Source: a methanotrophic endosymbiont of Bathymodiolus puteoserpentis (Logatchev) (GTDB lineage: Bacteria > Pseudomonadota > Gammaproteobacteria > Methylococcales > Methylomonadaceae). From it: 61,642 nucleotides of DNA. A program made the position numbers and the translations under genes. Shown in pieces: positions 46,710-57,268 of this stretch; position 1 is the first letter of the stretch; the number at the start of each line of letters is the position of its first letter. The stretch covers positions 1 through 61,642 of the forward strand of contig NZ_FQTQ01000007.1 of the NCBI RefSeq assembly GCF_900128525.1. The letters are read 5' to 3'. Under the pieces are notes generated by a model that did not search any database, was not told the DNA's origin, and saw only the letters and a list, made by a program, of their open reading frames with translations.

Positions 46710-47555
46710 ATGATGACCAAAAAAAATAAAGCAGACTTATTTAGTTTTGAATTTTATCCGCCAAAAACGGAAGAAGGAGCGGTAAATTTAGAGAAAGTCC
46801 ATCAAGAATTGGCCCAGTTAAACCCTGACTTTTTCTCGGTTACGTTTGGTGCAGGGGGCTCTACGCGCGATAAAACTTATGATACTGTGGTTAAAATACA
46901 GAAAAATGGCGTTTCTGCTGCGCCGCATTTATCTTGTGTCGCTTCAACTAAAGAAAATATTCTAGAAATTCTACAAAACTACCGTCAGCATGGGGTATCT
47001 AAAATCGTTGCTTTGCGCGGTGATTTGCCCTCAGGAATGATGTCTGCTGGTGAGTTTCGTTATGCTAATGAGCTAGTTGAATTTATTCGTAAAGAAACGG
47101 GTGATCATTTTCAAATTCATGTAGCAGGCTACCCTGAGATACATCCACAAGCAAGCTGCGCGCAAACAGACTTTGATAATTTTAAGCGTAAAGTTGATGC
47201 GGGGGCGAATGCGGTGATTACTCAGTATTTCTATAATGCTGAAGCTTATTTTTACTTTCTAGATAAATGTGAGAAAAGTGGCATTGATATTCCTATTGTG
47301 CCGGGCATTATGCCGATTACTAATTATTCACAATTGTTTCGATTTTCTGATATGTGTGGTGCGGATATTCCGCGTTGGATGCGTAAAACATTGGAAGGAT
47401 TTGGTGATGATAGAGAGTCGATTGTTGCCTTTGGTGAAGATGTGGTCTCCAAATTATGTCAAGAATTACTAGATAATGGTGCGCCGGGCTTGCATTTTTA
47501 TACTATGAATCAAGCAAAACCTACTTTAGCGGTCTGGAATAATTTAAAATTCTAA
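46710..47555 (+). CDS. metF: Methylenetetrahydrofolate reductase
   Basis: A 281-residue flavoprotein that reduces 5,10-methylene-THF to 5-methyl-THF, the methyl donor for homocysteine. The signature FSFEFYPPKTEEG opens the barrel. SVTFGAGGSTRDKTYDTV, LRGDLP and ITQYFYNAEAYFYF follow. It completes the SAM cycle block with metK and ahcY. It is followed by a strong terminator at 47576. Confidence 0.95.
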   Translation: MMTKKNKADLFSFEFYPPKTEEGAVNLEKVHQELAQLNPDFFSVTFGAGGSTRDKTYDTVVKIQKNGVSAAPHLSCVASTKENILEILQNYRQHGVSKIVALRGDLPSGMMSAGEFRYANELVEFIRKETGDHFQIHVAGYPEIHPQASCAQTDFDNFKRKVDAGANAVITQYFYNAEAYFYFLDKCEKSGIDIPIVPGIMPITNYSQLFRFSDMCGADIPRWMRKTLEGFGDDRESIVAFGEDVVSKLCQELLDNGAPGLHFYTMNQAKPTLAVWNNLKF

Positions 47556-47575
47556 ACGCGTTTGAACAGGCTATA

Positions 47576-47616
47576 AAGGCAGGCAAGGCAGCTTATGTTT
47601 TGCCTGCCTTTTTTGT
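47576..47616 (+). terminator. Rho-independent terminator after metF
   Basis: AAGGCAGGCAA (47576-47586) pairs perfectly with TTGCCTGCCTT (47600-47610) around a 13-base loop, followed by a T-run. It lies 20 bases after the metF stop and 17 before rsmE. Confidence 0.88.
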
Positions 47617-47632
47617 TGGGGCGGGAGAGTAA

Positions 47633-48373
47633 ATGAGAGTATCAAGATTATATGTAGACATGCCTTTGGTTGTGCAGGAAACAATTAGTTTAGATGAAGG
47701 TTGTGCGCATTATGTGCGTACTGTTTTACGGCTAAAAAAGTCCTATTCAATTATATTATTTAATGGCCTAGGTGGTGAATATCAAGCTGAAATCATGGTC
47801 GTGTCACGTAAGCAGGTTTTAGTGAAAATACTAAGTTTTGTGGACCGTGACATTGAATCGCCATTGCAGGTGTTGTTAGGCTTAGGTGTATCACGCGGTG
47901 AACGTATGGATTTTTCCGTGCAGAAGTCAGTAGAGCTGGGTGTTATGAAAATTACCCCTTTAATTAGTGAGCGTTGTGTGGTGCAGCTAAAAGGCGATAA
48001 AGAGAGTAATAAGATTCGCCACTGGCAGAAAATTGCGCAGCATGCAGCTGAGCAAAGTGGACGGACGGTTATGCCGAGGATTGAATCTGTTGCACTTTTA
48101 GCTGCTTGGGTAAAACAGCAATCTGGACTTAAAGTTTTTTTAGATCCTTTTGCGACGCAAACTTTGCAAGATTTACAGCCAGAAGGTAATAAAGTGACTT
48201 TATTAGCAGGGCCTGAAGGTGGTTTTTCTGAACAGGAACGAGAAACAGCTAAGCAAGCTGGATTTATTCCAGTGCAATTAGGGCCGCGAGTGCTACGCAC
48301 AGAAACAGCCGCTTTGGCTGCTTTAACTGCTGTTCAAGTTTTATGGGGTGATTTAGGTTGCACTGATGCTTAA
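47633..48373 (+). CDS. rsmE: 16S rRNA m3U1498 methyltransferase
   Basis: A 246-residue SPOUT methyltransferase acting on the decoding-site region of 16S rRNA. It has an N-terminal PUA-like domain (HYVRTVLRLKKS, FNGLGGEY) and a knotted SPOUT domain with ISERCVVQ, LLAGPEGGFSEQE and LGPRVLRTETAALAAL, which hold the SAM site. The last 8 bases overlap the CPBP protease gene. Confidence 0.93.
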   Translation: MRVSRLYVDMPLVVQETISLDEGCAHYVRTVLRLKKSYSIILFNGLGGEYQAEIMVVSRKQVLVKILSFVDRDIESPLQVLLGLGVSRGERMDFSVQKSVELGVMKITPLISERCVVQLKGDKESNKIRHWQKIAQHAAEQSGRTVMPRIESVALLAAWVKQQSGLKVFLDPFATQTLQDLQPEGNKVTLLAGPEGGFSEQERETAKQAGFIPVQLGPRVLRTETAALAALTAVQVLWGDLGCTDA

Positions 48374-49241
48374 AAAAGTTGCTGTTAGCTTAGTGCCTTT
48401 GGTTATGCTGCTGCTTTATACTGGTATTGCCTGTGTCATTGGTTATGGTATTTTTATGCTTATTAATGGTGTAGCAGAGTTGCATCGAGTGATTAGTCGA
48501 GTGACTCAAGCATTATTGATATTGAGTATTTATCCAACGATGCGTTATTTGAATATTAGCGCAAAGCAGTTGGGTTTTGTGCCATTTAAACGGTTTCTTA
48601 AGCAAATGTCAGGAGGCATGATTCTAGGACTGTGTACTTTGCTGCCTGTTTTATTATTAAGTTATGCCTTAGATATTACGATTATTAATGAAACTAAAGC
48701 CTGGACCCTAGAAAAAGTTTTGGTTAAATTATTGGTGACTTTTTTGTTGGCTTTGTTAATTTCTCTTTTAGAGGAGCCGATGTTTCGAGGGATTCTAATT
48801 TCAGCATACGTAAAGCGTATTGGCGTCGCTGCAACGATATTTATTAGTTCGTTTTATTATGCCATATTGCATTTTATTAAAGCGCGTACATCCATTCCTA
48901 TTGAGGATGCGCAGTTGATAGATGGTTTTTATCTTGCAATAGAGGCTTTTCAAAACTTATTAAAGCCCGAGCATTTAGGTGCTTTATGGGCTTTATTGAT
49001 GGTGGGTGTGTTTTTGGCGATTATGCGCGCACGTCTGCAATTGAGTCTGGCTTGGTGTATAGGTTGTCATGCGGCATGGGTGTGGCAAATTAAAATGGCA
49101 CATCAACTGGTGAATGTAAATCCAAGTTCGGATTTGATTTATTTAGTCAGTCCCTATGATGGTGTGATTGGCCCTATGGTGGCAATATGGTTGTCTTTGG
49201 TGATTGCTGCTTATTTTATTTATGAGAAAGTGAAAGTGTAG
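48366..49241 (+). CDS. CPBP-family intramembrane metalloprotease
   Basis: A 291-residue membrane protein with about eight helices. The CPBP (CAAX/Abi) glutamate motif is LLEEPMFRGIL (E136, E137, R141). A second motif is FYYAILHFIKA with its His, and a third GCHAAWVW. Such proteins are predicted intramembrane proteases, some linked to bacteriocin immunity or signalling; the substrate is unknown. It overlaps rsmE by 8 nt and is followed by a mobile-looking repeat. Confidence 0.85.
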   Translation: MLKKVAVSLVPLVMLLLYTGIACVIGYGIFMLINGVAELHRVISRVTQALLILSIYPTMRYLNISAKQLGFVPFKRFLKQMSGGMILGLCTLLPVLLLSYALDITIINETKAWTLEKVLVKLLVTFLLALLISLLEEPMFRGILISAYVKRIGVAATIFISSFYYAILHFIKARTSIPIEDAQLIDGFYLAIEAFQNLLKPEHLGALWALLMVGVFLAIMRARLQLSLAWCIGCHAAWVWQIKMAHQLVNVNPSSDLIYLVSPYDGVIGPMVAIWLSLVIAAYFIYEKVKV

Positions 49242-49257
49242 GTTAATAAATAATGTA

Positions 49258-49447
49258 CACCTCTACTTGGCTTATACTTCGTGCAGTTACAGGTGTGCTG
49301 TTATAGCGCGTTTATTTTGGTCTAGAGAAAGATGCTGAGTCAGGCGGCGCGTAGCAAGCTCTGTAACGGTTTCAGAAACTTAGCTATTGGCTAAAATCAA
49401 CCGTTAGAAGTTAGTAGTCGTGAGCGTGCGAAGTATAAATAGAGGTG
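49258..49447. repeat. Terminal-inverted-repeat element, copy 1
   Basis: About 190 bases bounded by inverted ends: CACCTCTA (49258-49265) with TTATACTTCG just inside, mirrored on the right by CGAAGTATAA and TAGAGGTG (49440-49447). The interior matches the element at 53931-54073, with exact blocks TAGCAAGCTCTG (49352-49363) and CGTGCGAAGTATAAA (49425-49439). There is no transposase, so it is a non-autonomous MITE-like repeat. It sits between convergent CPBP and yajQ genes. Confidence 0.7.
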
Positions 49448-49456
49448 TGGAATGCT

Positions 49457-49939
49457 CTAGTCTCTAAAATTATTAAACTGTAATGGCTGCTCTAAATCTT
49501 GTTTACGTAATAATTGCATAGCGGCTTGCAGGTCATCTCTTTTTTTGCCGGTTACTCTGATTTTTTCGCCTTCAATGGCGGTCTGCACTTTGATCTTGCT
49601 ATCTTTAATGGCTTTAACGATCTTTTTTGCTAAAGGCTTGTCGATACCTTCTTTCAGCGAAATGGGTTGTTGTGCTGTTTTTACGCCTTCTTTTATGTCT
49701 CCCATTTCTAAGCAGCTAATATCAATGCCGCGCTTAGTCATTTTAGAAAATAAAATGGGTAGCATCTGTTGTAGTTGGAATGTTGAAGCAGCTTTCATCA
49801 AGATAGTGTCATCTTTTAATTCAAACTCTGCATTAGAGCCTTTAAAGTCAAAGCGAGCTCCTACTTCTTTATTAGCTTGGTCAAGGGCATTTTGAGCTTC
49901 GTGCATATCAAGCTCTGAAACAATATCAAAAGAGGGCAT
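49457..49939 (-). CDS. yajQ: YajQ-family nucleotide-binding protein
   Basis: A 160-residue protein of two ferredoxin-like folds. The opening MPSFDIVSELDMHEAQNALDQA and the segments EVGARFDFKG, KMTKRGIDI and VTGKKRDDLQAAM are diagnostic. Members bind cyclic di-GMP in Xanthomonas. Whether this one does is unknown. It is 16 nt downstream of cca, on the same strand. Confidence 0.93.
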   Translation of the reverse strand: MPSFDIVSELDMHEAQNALDQANKEVGARFDFKGSNAEFELKDDTILMKAASTFQLQQMLPILFSKMTKRGIDISCLEMGDIKEGVKTAQQPISLKEGIDKPLAKKIVKAIKDSKIKVQTAIEGEKIRVTGKKRDDLQAAMQLLRKQDLEQPLQFNNFRD

Positions 49940-49955
49940 ATTAAATCCTATGGTC

Positions 49956-51191
49956 TTAATTTTTAGTAAATTGGGCTTTTATTTTACTGATTTCAGCTGT
50001 GCGTAGTCTATTAATTGCTATGCCAATTTCTTTGCCTTGCAAATTCCCGCTTAAAACCGTTGAGCTATCTATATCAGCTCCTGCTTTTTGTGCGGCTAAA
50101 ATATAGTGAGCTTGAGGATAAGCTGAATTCTCAAATCCTAAGCGACCTTTAGCATCAGCTTCGCAAGCGAGTAAAAAGTCATTTAAATGATTGTCAGCTT
50201 TAAATGCATTGAGGCTAACCAGTGTTGCGCAGAGTGTCGATGCTTTTAACTCAAAAGCGCGATGACTGTGAGTATGATATTGCATGACTTGTTGTGCCAG
50301 TTTCTGGTAATTATTGGGTACGCGCAGTCGAGTGCAGAGTGCAGTGAGGGCACTTAATCCTAATGTTTCATGACCATGGTGGCTAGGCCAATTTGTTACA
50401 GGAGTCAGTGCTTTTCCTAGGTCGTGGGTTAGGGCTGCAAAGCGTATTGTGGTTTTATTGCTTAATAAAGCGGCTTGGTCTAAAACCATCAGCGTATGTA
50501 TGCCGGTATCAATTTCAGGGTGATAGATGGCTGTTTGCGGTACGCCAAATAAGGCATCAATTTCTGGGAAAATACGCGCTAAGGCACTGCAGTCACGTAA
50601 GGCTTGAAAATAAGCAGAAGGCGACTGCTCGCTTAGGGCTTTGGTGGTTTCTGCCCAAACACGATCAGGAACAAGATGATCAATTTCACCTTGTTTAACC
50701 ATGTTCTGCATTAATTTTTGTGTTTCTGGTGCAATATGAAAACCAAGGTGTTGGTAGCGTGCACAAAAACGCGCGATGCGTAAGACGCGTACAGGATCTT
50801 CACAAAAAGCGGGAGATATATGGCGAAACACTCTGTTTTTAAGGTCTTCTTGGCCACCATAAGGGTCGATGATCTCGCCATTATCTAGCATGGCCATAGC
50901 ATTAATCGTTAAGTCGCGGCGTAGTAAATCCTCTGCTAAGCTAACGTCAGGTGTTGCGCAAACAGCAAAGCCTTTATAGCCATGAGTTGTTTTCCTTTCG
51001 GTCCGTGCGAGTGCATATTCATCTTTTGTTTCGGGGTGTAGAAAAACGGGGAAGTCTTTGCCTACTTTGGTAAAGCCTTTTTGCAGCATAGCTTCTGGTG
51101 TTTCTCCGAGCACAACCCAGTCGCGCTCGCGCACGGGTAGATTGAGAAGTGTGTCACGTACAGCGCCGCCAACTAAATAGGCTTTCATCAT
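49956..51191 (-). CDS. cca: CCA-adding tRNA nucleotidyltransferase
   Basis: A 411-residue class II enzyme that builds or repairs the tRNA 3' CCA end, matching E. coli Cca (412). The nucleotidyltransferase motif YLVGGAVRDTLLNLPVRERD is at the N-terminus. RRDLTINAMAM and RVLRIARFCARY follow, then an HD phosphohydrolase domain (AALTHDLGKALTP). The last is absent from the short class II enzymes. The gene is monocistronic or coupled to yajQ. Confidence 0.94.
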   Translation of the reverse strand: MMKAYLVGGAVRDTLLNLPVRERDWVVLGETPEAMLQKGFTKVGKDFPVFLHPETKDEYALARTERKTTHGYKGFAVCATPDVSLAEDLLRRDLTINAMAMLDNGEIIDPYGGQEDLKNRVFRHISPAFCEDPVRVLRIARFCARYQHLGFHIAPETQKLMQNMVKQGEIDHLVPDRVWAETTKALSEQSPSAYFQALRDCSALARIFPEIDALFGVPQTAIYHPEIDTGIHTLMVLDQAALLSNKTTIRFAALTHDLGKALTPVTNWPSHHGHETLGLSALTALCTRLRVPNNYQKLAQQVMQYHTHSHRAFELKASTLCATLVSLNAFKADNHLNDFLLACEADAKGRLGFENSAYPQAHYILAAQKAGADIDSSTVLSGNLQGKEIGIAINRLRTAEISKIKAQFTKN

Positions 51192-51317
51192 GTTAAATTT
51201 ATTATCTTTTTAATATTAAGATGCATGATAAAGGATTCAGTGCTAAGTTGGCAATGAGCTGTCGTATTGATATTTGATGTTGATTAGGGGCTGGAATAGA
51301 GTGATGGAATATTTTTC

Positions 51318-52124
51318 ATGTTAGAGGTTGTCCTAGTTTGTTTGGCTTTTGGTTGTTTTTCGGGGGTCTTAGCTGGGCTTTTTGGTGTGGGTGGTGGTTT
51401 GGTTTTGGTGCCTTTTTTTGCACTTTTATTTGCGCAGCAAGGCATTGCTAGTGAGTTGGTTATGTTGATGGCAGTTGCAACCTCATTGGCAACAATTATT
51501 GTTACCTCTATAGCGACAGTTCTCGCGCACCAGCGTTTGGGGGCTGTTATTTGGCCTTATGTATGGCGGCTTTCTGCCGGTATTGTATTGGGTGTTGTTG
51601 CGGGCGCTTATGCAGCGGATTACCTTTTGTCGGCAAACTTACGTTTTATCTTTGCCTTGTACATGTTATATGTAGCAGTACAGATGGTAATGCAATTAAG
51701 GCCCAAAGCCGCTGTGCAAACAACAAAGTTGACTAGTCTAACTTTAACTATCGCAGGTTTGGTGATAGGTTTTGTTTCTGCTGTCTTAGGTATAGGGGGA
51801 GGAACACTAACTGTTCCTCTGTTAGCTAAGTATCAGATTCCGATGCGTAATACTGTAGCTGTTTCCAGTGCTTGTGGTTTGCCGATTGCGCTTGCGGGTA
51901 GTATCAGTTATGCACTGTTGGGTTGGCAAAAGGTCGGCTTGCCTGAGGGGAGTTTTGGCTATATTTATTTGCCAGCATTTTTAGGGGTGGTGCTGAGTAG
52001 TATATTGGTTGCTCCTATTGGCGCTAAATGGGCTAATCGCTTGCCAACAAAAAAGCTAAAACAGTATTTTTCTATCTTGTTATTTATCGTGGCCGGCAAA
52101 TTATTATGGCCTTTTATTTATTGA
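51318..52124 (+). CDS. TauE/SafE-family anion exporter
   Basis: A 268-residue polytopic protein with about eight helices. The two internally repeated glycine motifs, [14 protein letters not shown] (about 21-34) and [15 protein letters not shown] (about 156-170), are the TauE/SafE (DUF81) hallmark. Members export sulfite, sulfoacetate or similar anions. No sulfur-metabolism gene is adjacent, so the substrate is open. It is 13 nt before a rubredoxin gene. Confidence 0.87.
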   Translation: MLEVVLVCLAFGCFSGVLAGLFGVGGGLVLVPFFALLFAQQGIASELVMLMAVATSLATIIVTSIATVLAHQRLGAVIWPYVWRLSAGIVLGVVAGAYAADYLLSANLRFIFALYMLYVAVQMVMQLRPKAAVQTTKLTSLTLTIAGLVIGFVSAVLGIGGGTLTVPLLAKYQIPMRNTVAVSSACGLPIALAGSISYALLGWQKVGLPEGSFGYIYLPAFLGVVLSSILVAPIGAKWANRLPTKKLKQYFSILLFIVAGKLLWPFIY

Positions 52125-52137
52125 TTGGGAGAGTGTC

Positions 52138-52308
52138 ATGGCAGAGTTTAAAAAATATCGCTGTTTAGAATGTGAACATGTTTATGATGAGGCTATAGGT
52201 GACCCAGATAGTGGTCTTGCCCCTGGTACATTATGGGCTGATATTCCAGATGATTGGGCGTGTCCAGTTTGCGGAGCACCGAAAAGTTTCTTTGAGTTGA
52301 TGGTTTAA
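52138..52308 (+). CDS. Rubredoxin
   Basis: A 56-residue iron protein. The iron ligands are C9-x2-C12 ([17 protein letters not shown]) and C42-x2-C45 ([10 protein letters not shown]). The aromatic core residues Y7, W33, W40 and F51 are also present. It carries single electrons, for example to a reductase or hydroxylase. The start follows GGGAGAG by 5-6 nt. It is 13 nt after the TauE-like gene and probably shares its transcript. Confidence 0.93.
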   Translation: MAEFKKYRCLECEHVYDEAIGDPDSGLAPGTLWADIPDDWACPVCGAPKSFFELMV

Positions 52309-52322
52309 TTTAAGTACGTTGG

Positions 52323-52375
52323 TATTGGTAATGCCAATAAACAGCTATTAATGGGTTGGTTATTTATAGTATAAT
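52323..52375 (+). promoter_or_regulatory. Inverted repeat and -10 box upstream of guaB
   Basis: TATTGG (52323-52328) and CCAATA (52334-52339) form a perfect inverted repeat with a 5-base spacer. A perfect TATAAT follows at 52370-52375, 37 bases before the guaB start. No good -35 is visible at 16-18 bases from it. The inverted repeat could be an operator in the -45 region. Confidence 0.45.
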
Positions 52376-52399
52376 CATCGGTTAATTTTTATTTCTTGA

Positions 52400-53875
<1,476 letters not shown>

Positions 53876-53898
53876 TTTTAGGCTGGCATTATTGTTAT

Positions 53899-53930
53899 AA
53901 AATAAGGCTCCTAGTGAGCCTTATTTTGTT
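53899..53930 (+). terminator. Rho-independent terminator after guaB
   Basis: AAAATAAGGCTC (53899-53910) pairs perfectly over 12 bases with GAGCCTTATTTT (53916-53927) around a CTAGT loop, and the T-rich arm continues into TTTGTTT. It directly borders the repeat element at 53931. Confidence 0.88.
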
Positions 53931-54073
53931 TATATACTTTGCGCAATTGCGGATGCGTTGTGTTTAGCGAGTTTATTTTTGTCGATAGCAAGCTCTGCAA
54001 TTGTTTCGGCAATGCAGCTATCGGTACAAACCAACCGCTGGAAATCCGTAGCCGTAACCGTGCGAAGTATAAA
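53931..54073. repeat. Terminal-inverted-repeat element, copy 2 (between guaB and guaA)
   Basis: About 143 bases with inverted ends TATACTTTGCGCA (left) and TGCGAAGTATAAA (right, to 54073). It shares the exact blocks TAGCAAGCTCTG (53986-53997) and CGTGCGAAGTATAAA (54059-54073) with copy 1 at 49258-49447. It lacks the outer CACCTCTA/TAGAGGTG ends of copy 1. It fills almost the whole space between the guaB terminator and the guaA leader. Confidence 0.7.
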
Positions 54074-54107
54074 ACCTAGTCGTATTAAATAATTAAAGAG
54101 ATTTACC

Positions 54108-55697
54108 GTGAACCAACATTCAACTACAGATATCCATGCCCACAAAATCCTGATTTTAGATTTTGGCTCGCAGTACACACAGCTTATTGCACGTCGTATT
54201 CGTGAAATTGGCGTTTATTGTGAAATTTACGCCTGTGATTGTTCCGATGATGAGGTGCGTAATTTTGGCGCAAAAGGGATCATTTTATCCGGTGGCCCTG
54301 AGTCAGTGACTTTAGGTAATACACCAAGAGCTCCGCAGGCTGTATTTGATGCTGGCGTACCTGTTCTAGGTATTTGTTATGGTATGCAAACTATGACCGA
54401 GCAACTTCATGGCAAAGTAGAGTCCTCAGATCATCGTGAATTTGGCTATGCGCAAGTCCGCGCGCGCGGCCATTCTAAATTATTAAAAGACATAGAAGAT
54501 GCTGTTACGGTAGAAGGTTTTGGTTTATTAGATGTGTGGATGAGTCATGGTGATCGTGTCGTCGAATTACCAGAAGGTTTTAAGCTGATTGCAAGTTCTG
54601 ATGGTGCCCCCATTGCTGGGATTGCGAATGAAGAAAAAGATTTTTATGGTATACAATTTCATCCTGAAGTAACCCATACTAAACAAGGTGGCCGCATATT
54701 AAGGCGTTTTGTCTTGGATATTTGCGCTTGCGATGCTTTATGGGATTCAGCGCATATTATTGATGAAAATATTCAAATTATTAAAGAGAAAGTCGGTACA
54801 GATCAGGTTGTTTTAGGCTTGTCAGGCGGAGTTGATTCTTCAGTAGTTGCAGCTTTATTGCATAAAGCTATTGGTAAACAATTAACCTGTGTATTTGTCG
54901 ATACAGGCTTGTTGCGTTTAAATGAAGGCGATCAAGTGATGGCTATGTTTGCTGAAAACATGGGCGTTAATGTGCTGCGTATTAATGCAGAGCAGCGTTA
55001 TTTAGACGCTTTAGCAGGTAACAGTGATCCTGAGCAAAAGCGCAAAATTATCGGTAACTTATTTATTGAAATTTTTGATGAAGAAGCCGCTAAATTAACC
55101 GATGCAAAATGGCTCGCACAAGGTACGATTTACCCCGATGTGATTGAATCGGCTGGTGCAGCAAATGGAAAAGCTCACTTGATTAAATCGCACCACAATG
55201 TTGGGGGCTTACCTGAAAATATGCAGCTAAAATTACTCGAGCCATTACGTGAATTATTTAAAGATGAAGTGCGTCAACTTGGTTTGGAATTAGGTCTGCC
55301 TGCCAATATGATTCATCGCCACCCTTTTCCAGGGCCAGGCTTAGGCGTACGTATTTTGGGTGAAGTAAAAAAAGAATACGCAGATTTACTGCGTAAAGCG
55401 GATGCTATTTTTATTGAAGAATTATACAAAAATAATTTGTATCATACCGTTAGCCAAGCCTTTGCTGTATTTTTACCAATTAAATCAGTAGGTGTTATGG
55501 GGGATGGGCGACGTTATGATTATGTGATAGCCATTCGTGCCGTAGAAACGGTTGATTTTATGACCGCACGCTGGGCGCATTTACCTTATGACTTTTTAGG
55601 CTTAATTTCCAACCGTATTATCAATGAAGTCGAAGGTATTTCACGCGTGACTTACGATATTTCAGGCAAGCCACCGGCAACGATTGAATGGGAATAA
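54108..55697 (+). CDS. guaA: GMP synthase (glutamine-hydrolysing)
   Basis: A 529-residue enzyme that aminates XMP to GMP. The class I glutaminase domain has the nucleophile C90 ([10 protein letters not shown]) and the FHPEVTHT His/Glu pair. The ATP pyrophosphatase domain has [10 protein letters not shown], and the C-terminal dimerisation domain ends KPPATIEWE. The start codon is GTG at 54108. It overlaps tadA by 10 nt. The usual guaBA operon is interrupted here by a terminator and a repeat element. Confidence 0.96.
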   Translation: MNQHSTTDIHAHKILILDFGSQYTQLIARRIREIGVYCEIYACDCSDDEVRNFGAKGIILSGGPESVTLGNTPRAPQAVFDAGVPVLGICYGMQTMTEQLHGKVESSDHREFGYAQVRARGHSKLLKDIEDAVTVEGFGLLDVWMSHGDRVVELPEGFKLIASSDGAPIAGIANEEKDFYGIQFHPEVTHTKQGGRILRRFVLDICACDALWDSAHIIDENIQIIKEKVGTDQVVLGLSGGVDSSVVAALLHKAIGKQLTCVFVDTGLLRLNEGDQVMAMFAENMGVNVLRINAEQRYLDALAGNSDPEQKRKIIGNLFIEIFDEEAAKLTDAKWLAQGTIYPDVIESAGAANGKAHLIKSHHNVGGLPENMQLKLLEPLRELFKDEVRQLGLELGLPANMIHRHPFPGPGLGVRILGEVKKEYADLLRKADAIFIEELYKNNLYHTVSQAFAVFLPIKSVGVMGDGRRYDYVIAIRAVETVDFMTARWAHLPYDFLGLISNRIINEVEGISRVTYDISGKPPATIEWE

Positions 55698-56173
55698 CAG
55701 CAGAAGATGAAGCGTGGATGCGTCATGCCATTAGGCTGGCGCAGCGTGCTGAAGAGCAAGGTGAAGTACCTGTCGGTGCGGTTGTGGTAATGGAAGGGCA
55801 ATGCATTGCCGAAGGTTGGAATGTCCCGATTACTACACATGATCCATCAGCACACGCAGAAATGGTCGCATTACGATTAGCGGGCAAGACTTTAGCAAAT
55901 TATCGTTTAATGAATAGCACTTTATATGTGACACTAGAGCCTTGTGTGATGTGTATGGGGGCAATCGCTCATGCTCGAGTTAAGCGAGTGGTATTTGGCG
56001 CATTAGATGAAAAACGTGGTGCGATTTGTAGTGCTTTAGAATTAGCAAATGCTGATTTTTTAAATCATCAGGTTGATTGGCAAGGCGAGGTGCTGGCAGA
56101 AACCTGCGCTGATTTATTGCGCGATTTCTTTCGGGCTAAGCGGAGAAAAGCTAAGTTAAGTGTGTCTAATTAA
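55688..56173 (+). CDS. tadA: tRNA adenosine(34) deaminase
   Basis: A 161-residue deaminase that makes inosine at the wobble position of tRNA-Arg(ACG). The zinc site is H56-A-E58, C86-V-M-C89 ([17 protein letters not shown]). The opening [21 protein letters not shown] and [15 protein letters not shown] are typical TadA. It starts within the last 10 bases of guaA and is probably co-translated. It is distinct from the GuaD-like paralogue at 706. Confidence 0.94.
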   Translation: MGITAEDEAWMRHAIRLAQRAEEQGEVPVGAVVVMEGQCIAEGWNVPITTHDPSAHAEMVALRLAGKTLANYRLMNSTLYVTLEPCVMCMGAIAHARVKRVVFGALDEKRGAICSALELANADFLNHQVDWQGEVLAETCADLLRDFFRAKRRKAKLSVSN

Positions 56174-56201
56174 AGTGTGAGCAATATTCAGAGGTGCTGA
56201 A

Positions 56202-56918
56202 ATGCAAGAAAATAGCAAAGTTAATGTCTTTATACTCGGTTTTTTTATATTTTTAGGTTTATTTGCATTAGGCTACTTATTAGCTAATGCTGCTATTAAG
56301 GTGAAAGAATATGAACGTACTGTGACCGCAAAAGGTCTATCTGAGCGTGAGTACCCAGCAGATATTATTATTTGGCCGATCCAATTTACAGAAGCGAGTA
56401 ATGAATTAATTAAGCTGTACAGTTCAGTTGATGCCAGCAGTTTAAAAATAAAACACTTTTTACAGAAAAAGGGCATCAGTGAAAAGGAAATCTCCTTTTC
56501 TTCACCTGTCATTACTGATAAATCAGCGCAGCAATATGGTAATGCTAAAGCGGAATTCCGTTATACTGCCATGCAAACAATAACCGTCTATTCAGAAAAT
56601 ATAAAAGGCGTGCGTGCAATAATGAGTTCTTTGTCTGAGCTGGGTAAAAGTGGTATTGCTTTTACCGGTAATAATTACCAGTCTCAAACGAAATATATTT
56701 TTACTCGACTTAATGATGTTAAGCCCGATATGATTGAAGAGGCAACTAAACAAGCCAGAGAAGTTGCGCAAAAGTTTGCGGCAGATTCTCAAAGTCAACT
56801 CGGTAAAATTAGAAAAGCATCGCAAGGGCAATTTAGTATCAGTGCTCGTGATCAAAACAGTCCGCATATTAAAAAGGTGAGGGTGGTTTCGACGGTTGAG
56901 TATTATTTATCGGATTGA
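56202..56918 (+). CDS. SIMPL-domain (DUF541) protein
   Basis: A 238-residue protein with an N-terminal membrane anchor or uncleaved signal (about 9-30, FILGFFIFLGLFALGYLLANA) and a periplasmic SIMPL domain. The segments VTAKGLSEREYPADIIIWPI, SVDASSLKIKHFLQKKGI and EATKQAREVAQKFAADSQS fit the family. The E. coli relative YggE is linked to oxidative stress; the biochemical role is unknown. It is 28 nt after tadA. Confidence 0.85.
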   Translation: MQENSKVNVFILGFFIFLGLFALGYLLANAAIKVKEYERTVTAKGLSEREYPADIIIWPIQFTEASNELIKLYSSVDASSLKIKHFLQKKGISEKEISFSSPVITDKSAQQYGNAKAEFRYTAMQTITVYSENIKGVRAIMSSLSELGKSGIAFTGNNYQSQTKYIFTRLNDVKPDMIEEATKQAREVAQKFAADSQSQLGKIRKASQGQFSISARDQNSPHIKKVRVVSTVEYYLSD

Positions 56919-57268
56919 ATCTTCTGTAGGAGATGCAGAAGAAGCTGATTGATTAATATATCCCCTGTAAAATCAAGGTTTTTTGGTAGCAAATAGAATA
57001 CTCAAGCGATTTGCAAGATGAAGAATGGGATACACTTGCAAATGTTTTCAACCTAAAAGCAAAAGAGGCTGACCGCAGGGCGTGCTCAGAAAGATATATT
57101 CCATTGCCGGTGCAGGGTTCCTTTTGGAATGAACCTGCAACCTATAATGTATTCTTTTGTTGCTGTGTCAATGGTTATTCATCACCACAATAAATACAGG
57201 TGGCATTGTCTATAACATGCCTCGGTTGATAGGTGGTAGTCCTTTCAGATTACTTGTAAGCACGCTAT
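56919..57268 (+). pseudogene. Intergenic region with a transposase N-terminal relic
   Basis: From 56990 one frame reads Q-I-E-Y-S-S-D-L-Q-D-E-E-W-D-T-L-A-N-V-F, resembling the conserved N-terminus of IS5-type transposases (YxSDLTDEEW). It is preceded by a stop (56987), has no ATG, and drifts into unrelated residues before a stop at 57193. TGCAGGGTTC (57111-57120) and GAACCTGCA (57131-57139) form a hairpin with one bulge further right. I take the whole as a decayed insertion-sequence fragment. Confidence 0.4.

Noticed and set aside
53930-54178. An 82-codon minus-strand frame crossing repeat copy 2 and the start of guaA
   Set aside because: Part of it lies in the element and part opposite guaA. 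Copy 1 of the element does not keep the frame, so it is not a conserved gene.
57011-57193. A 60-residue protein starting with TTG
   Set aside because: No ribosome binding site, and the similarity to a transposase start begins upstream of the TTG after a stop codon. It is better read as a relic.
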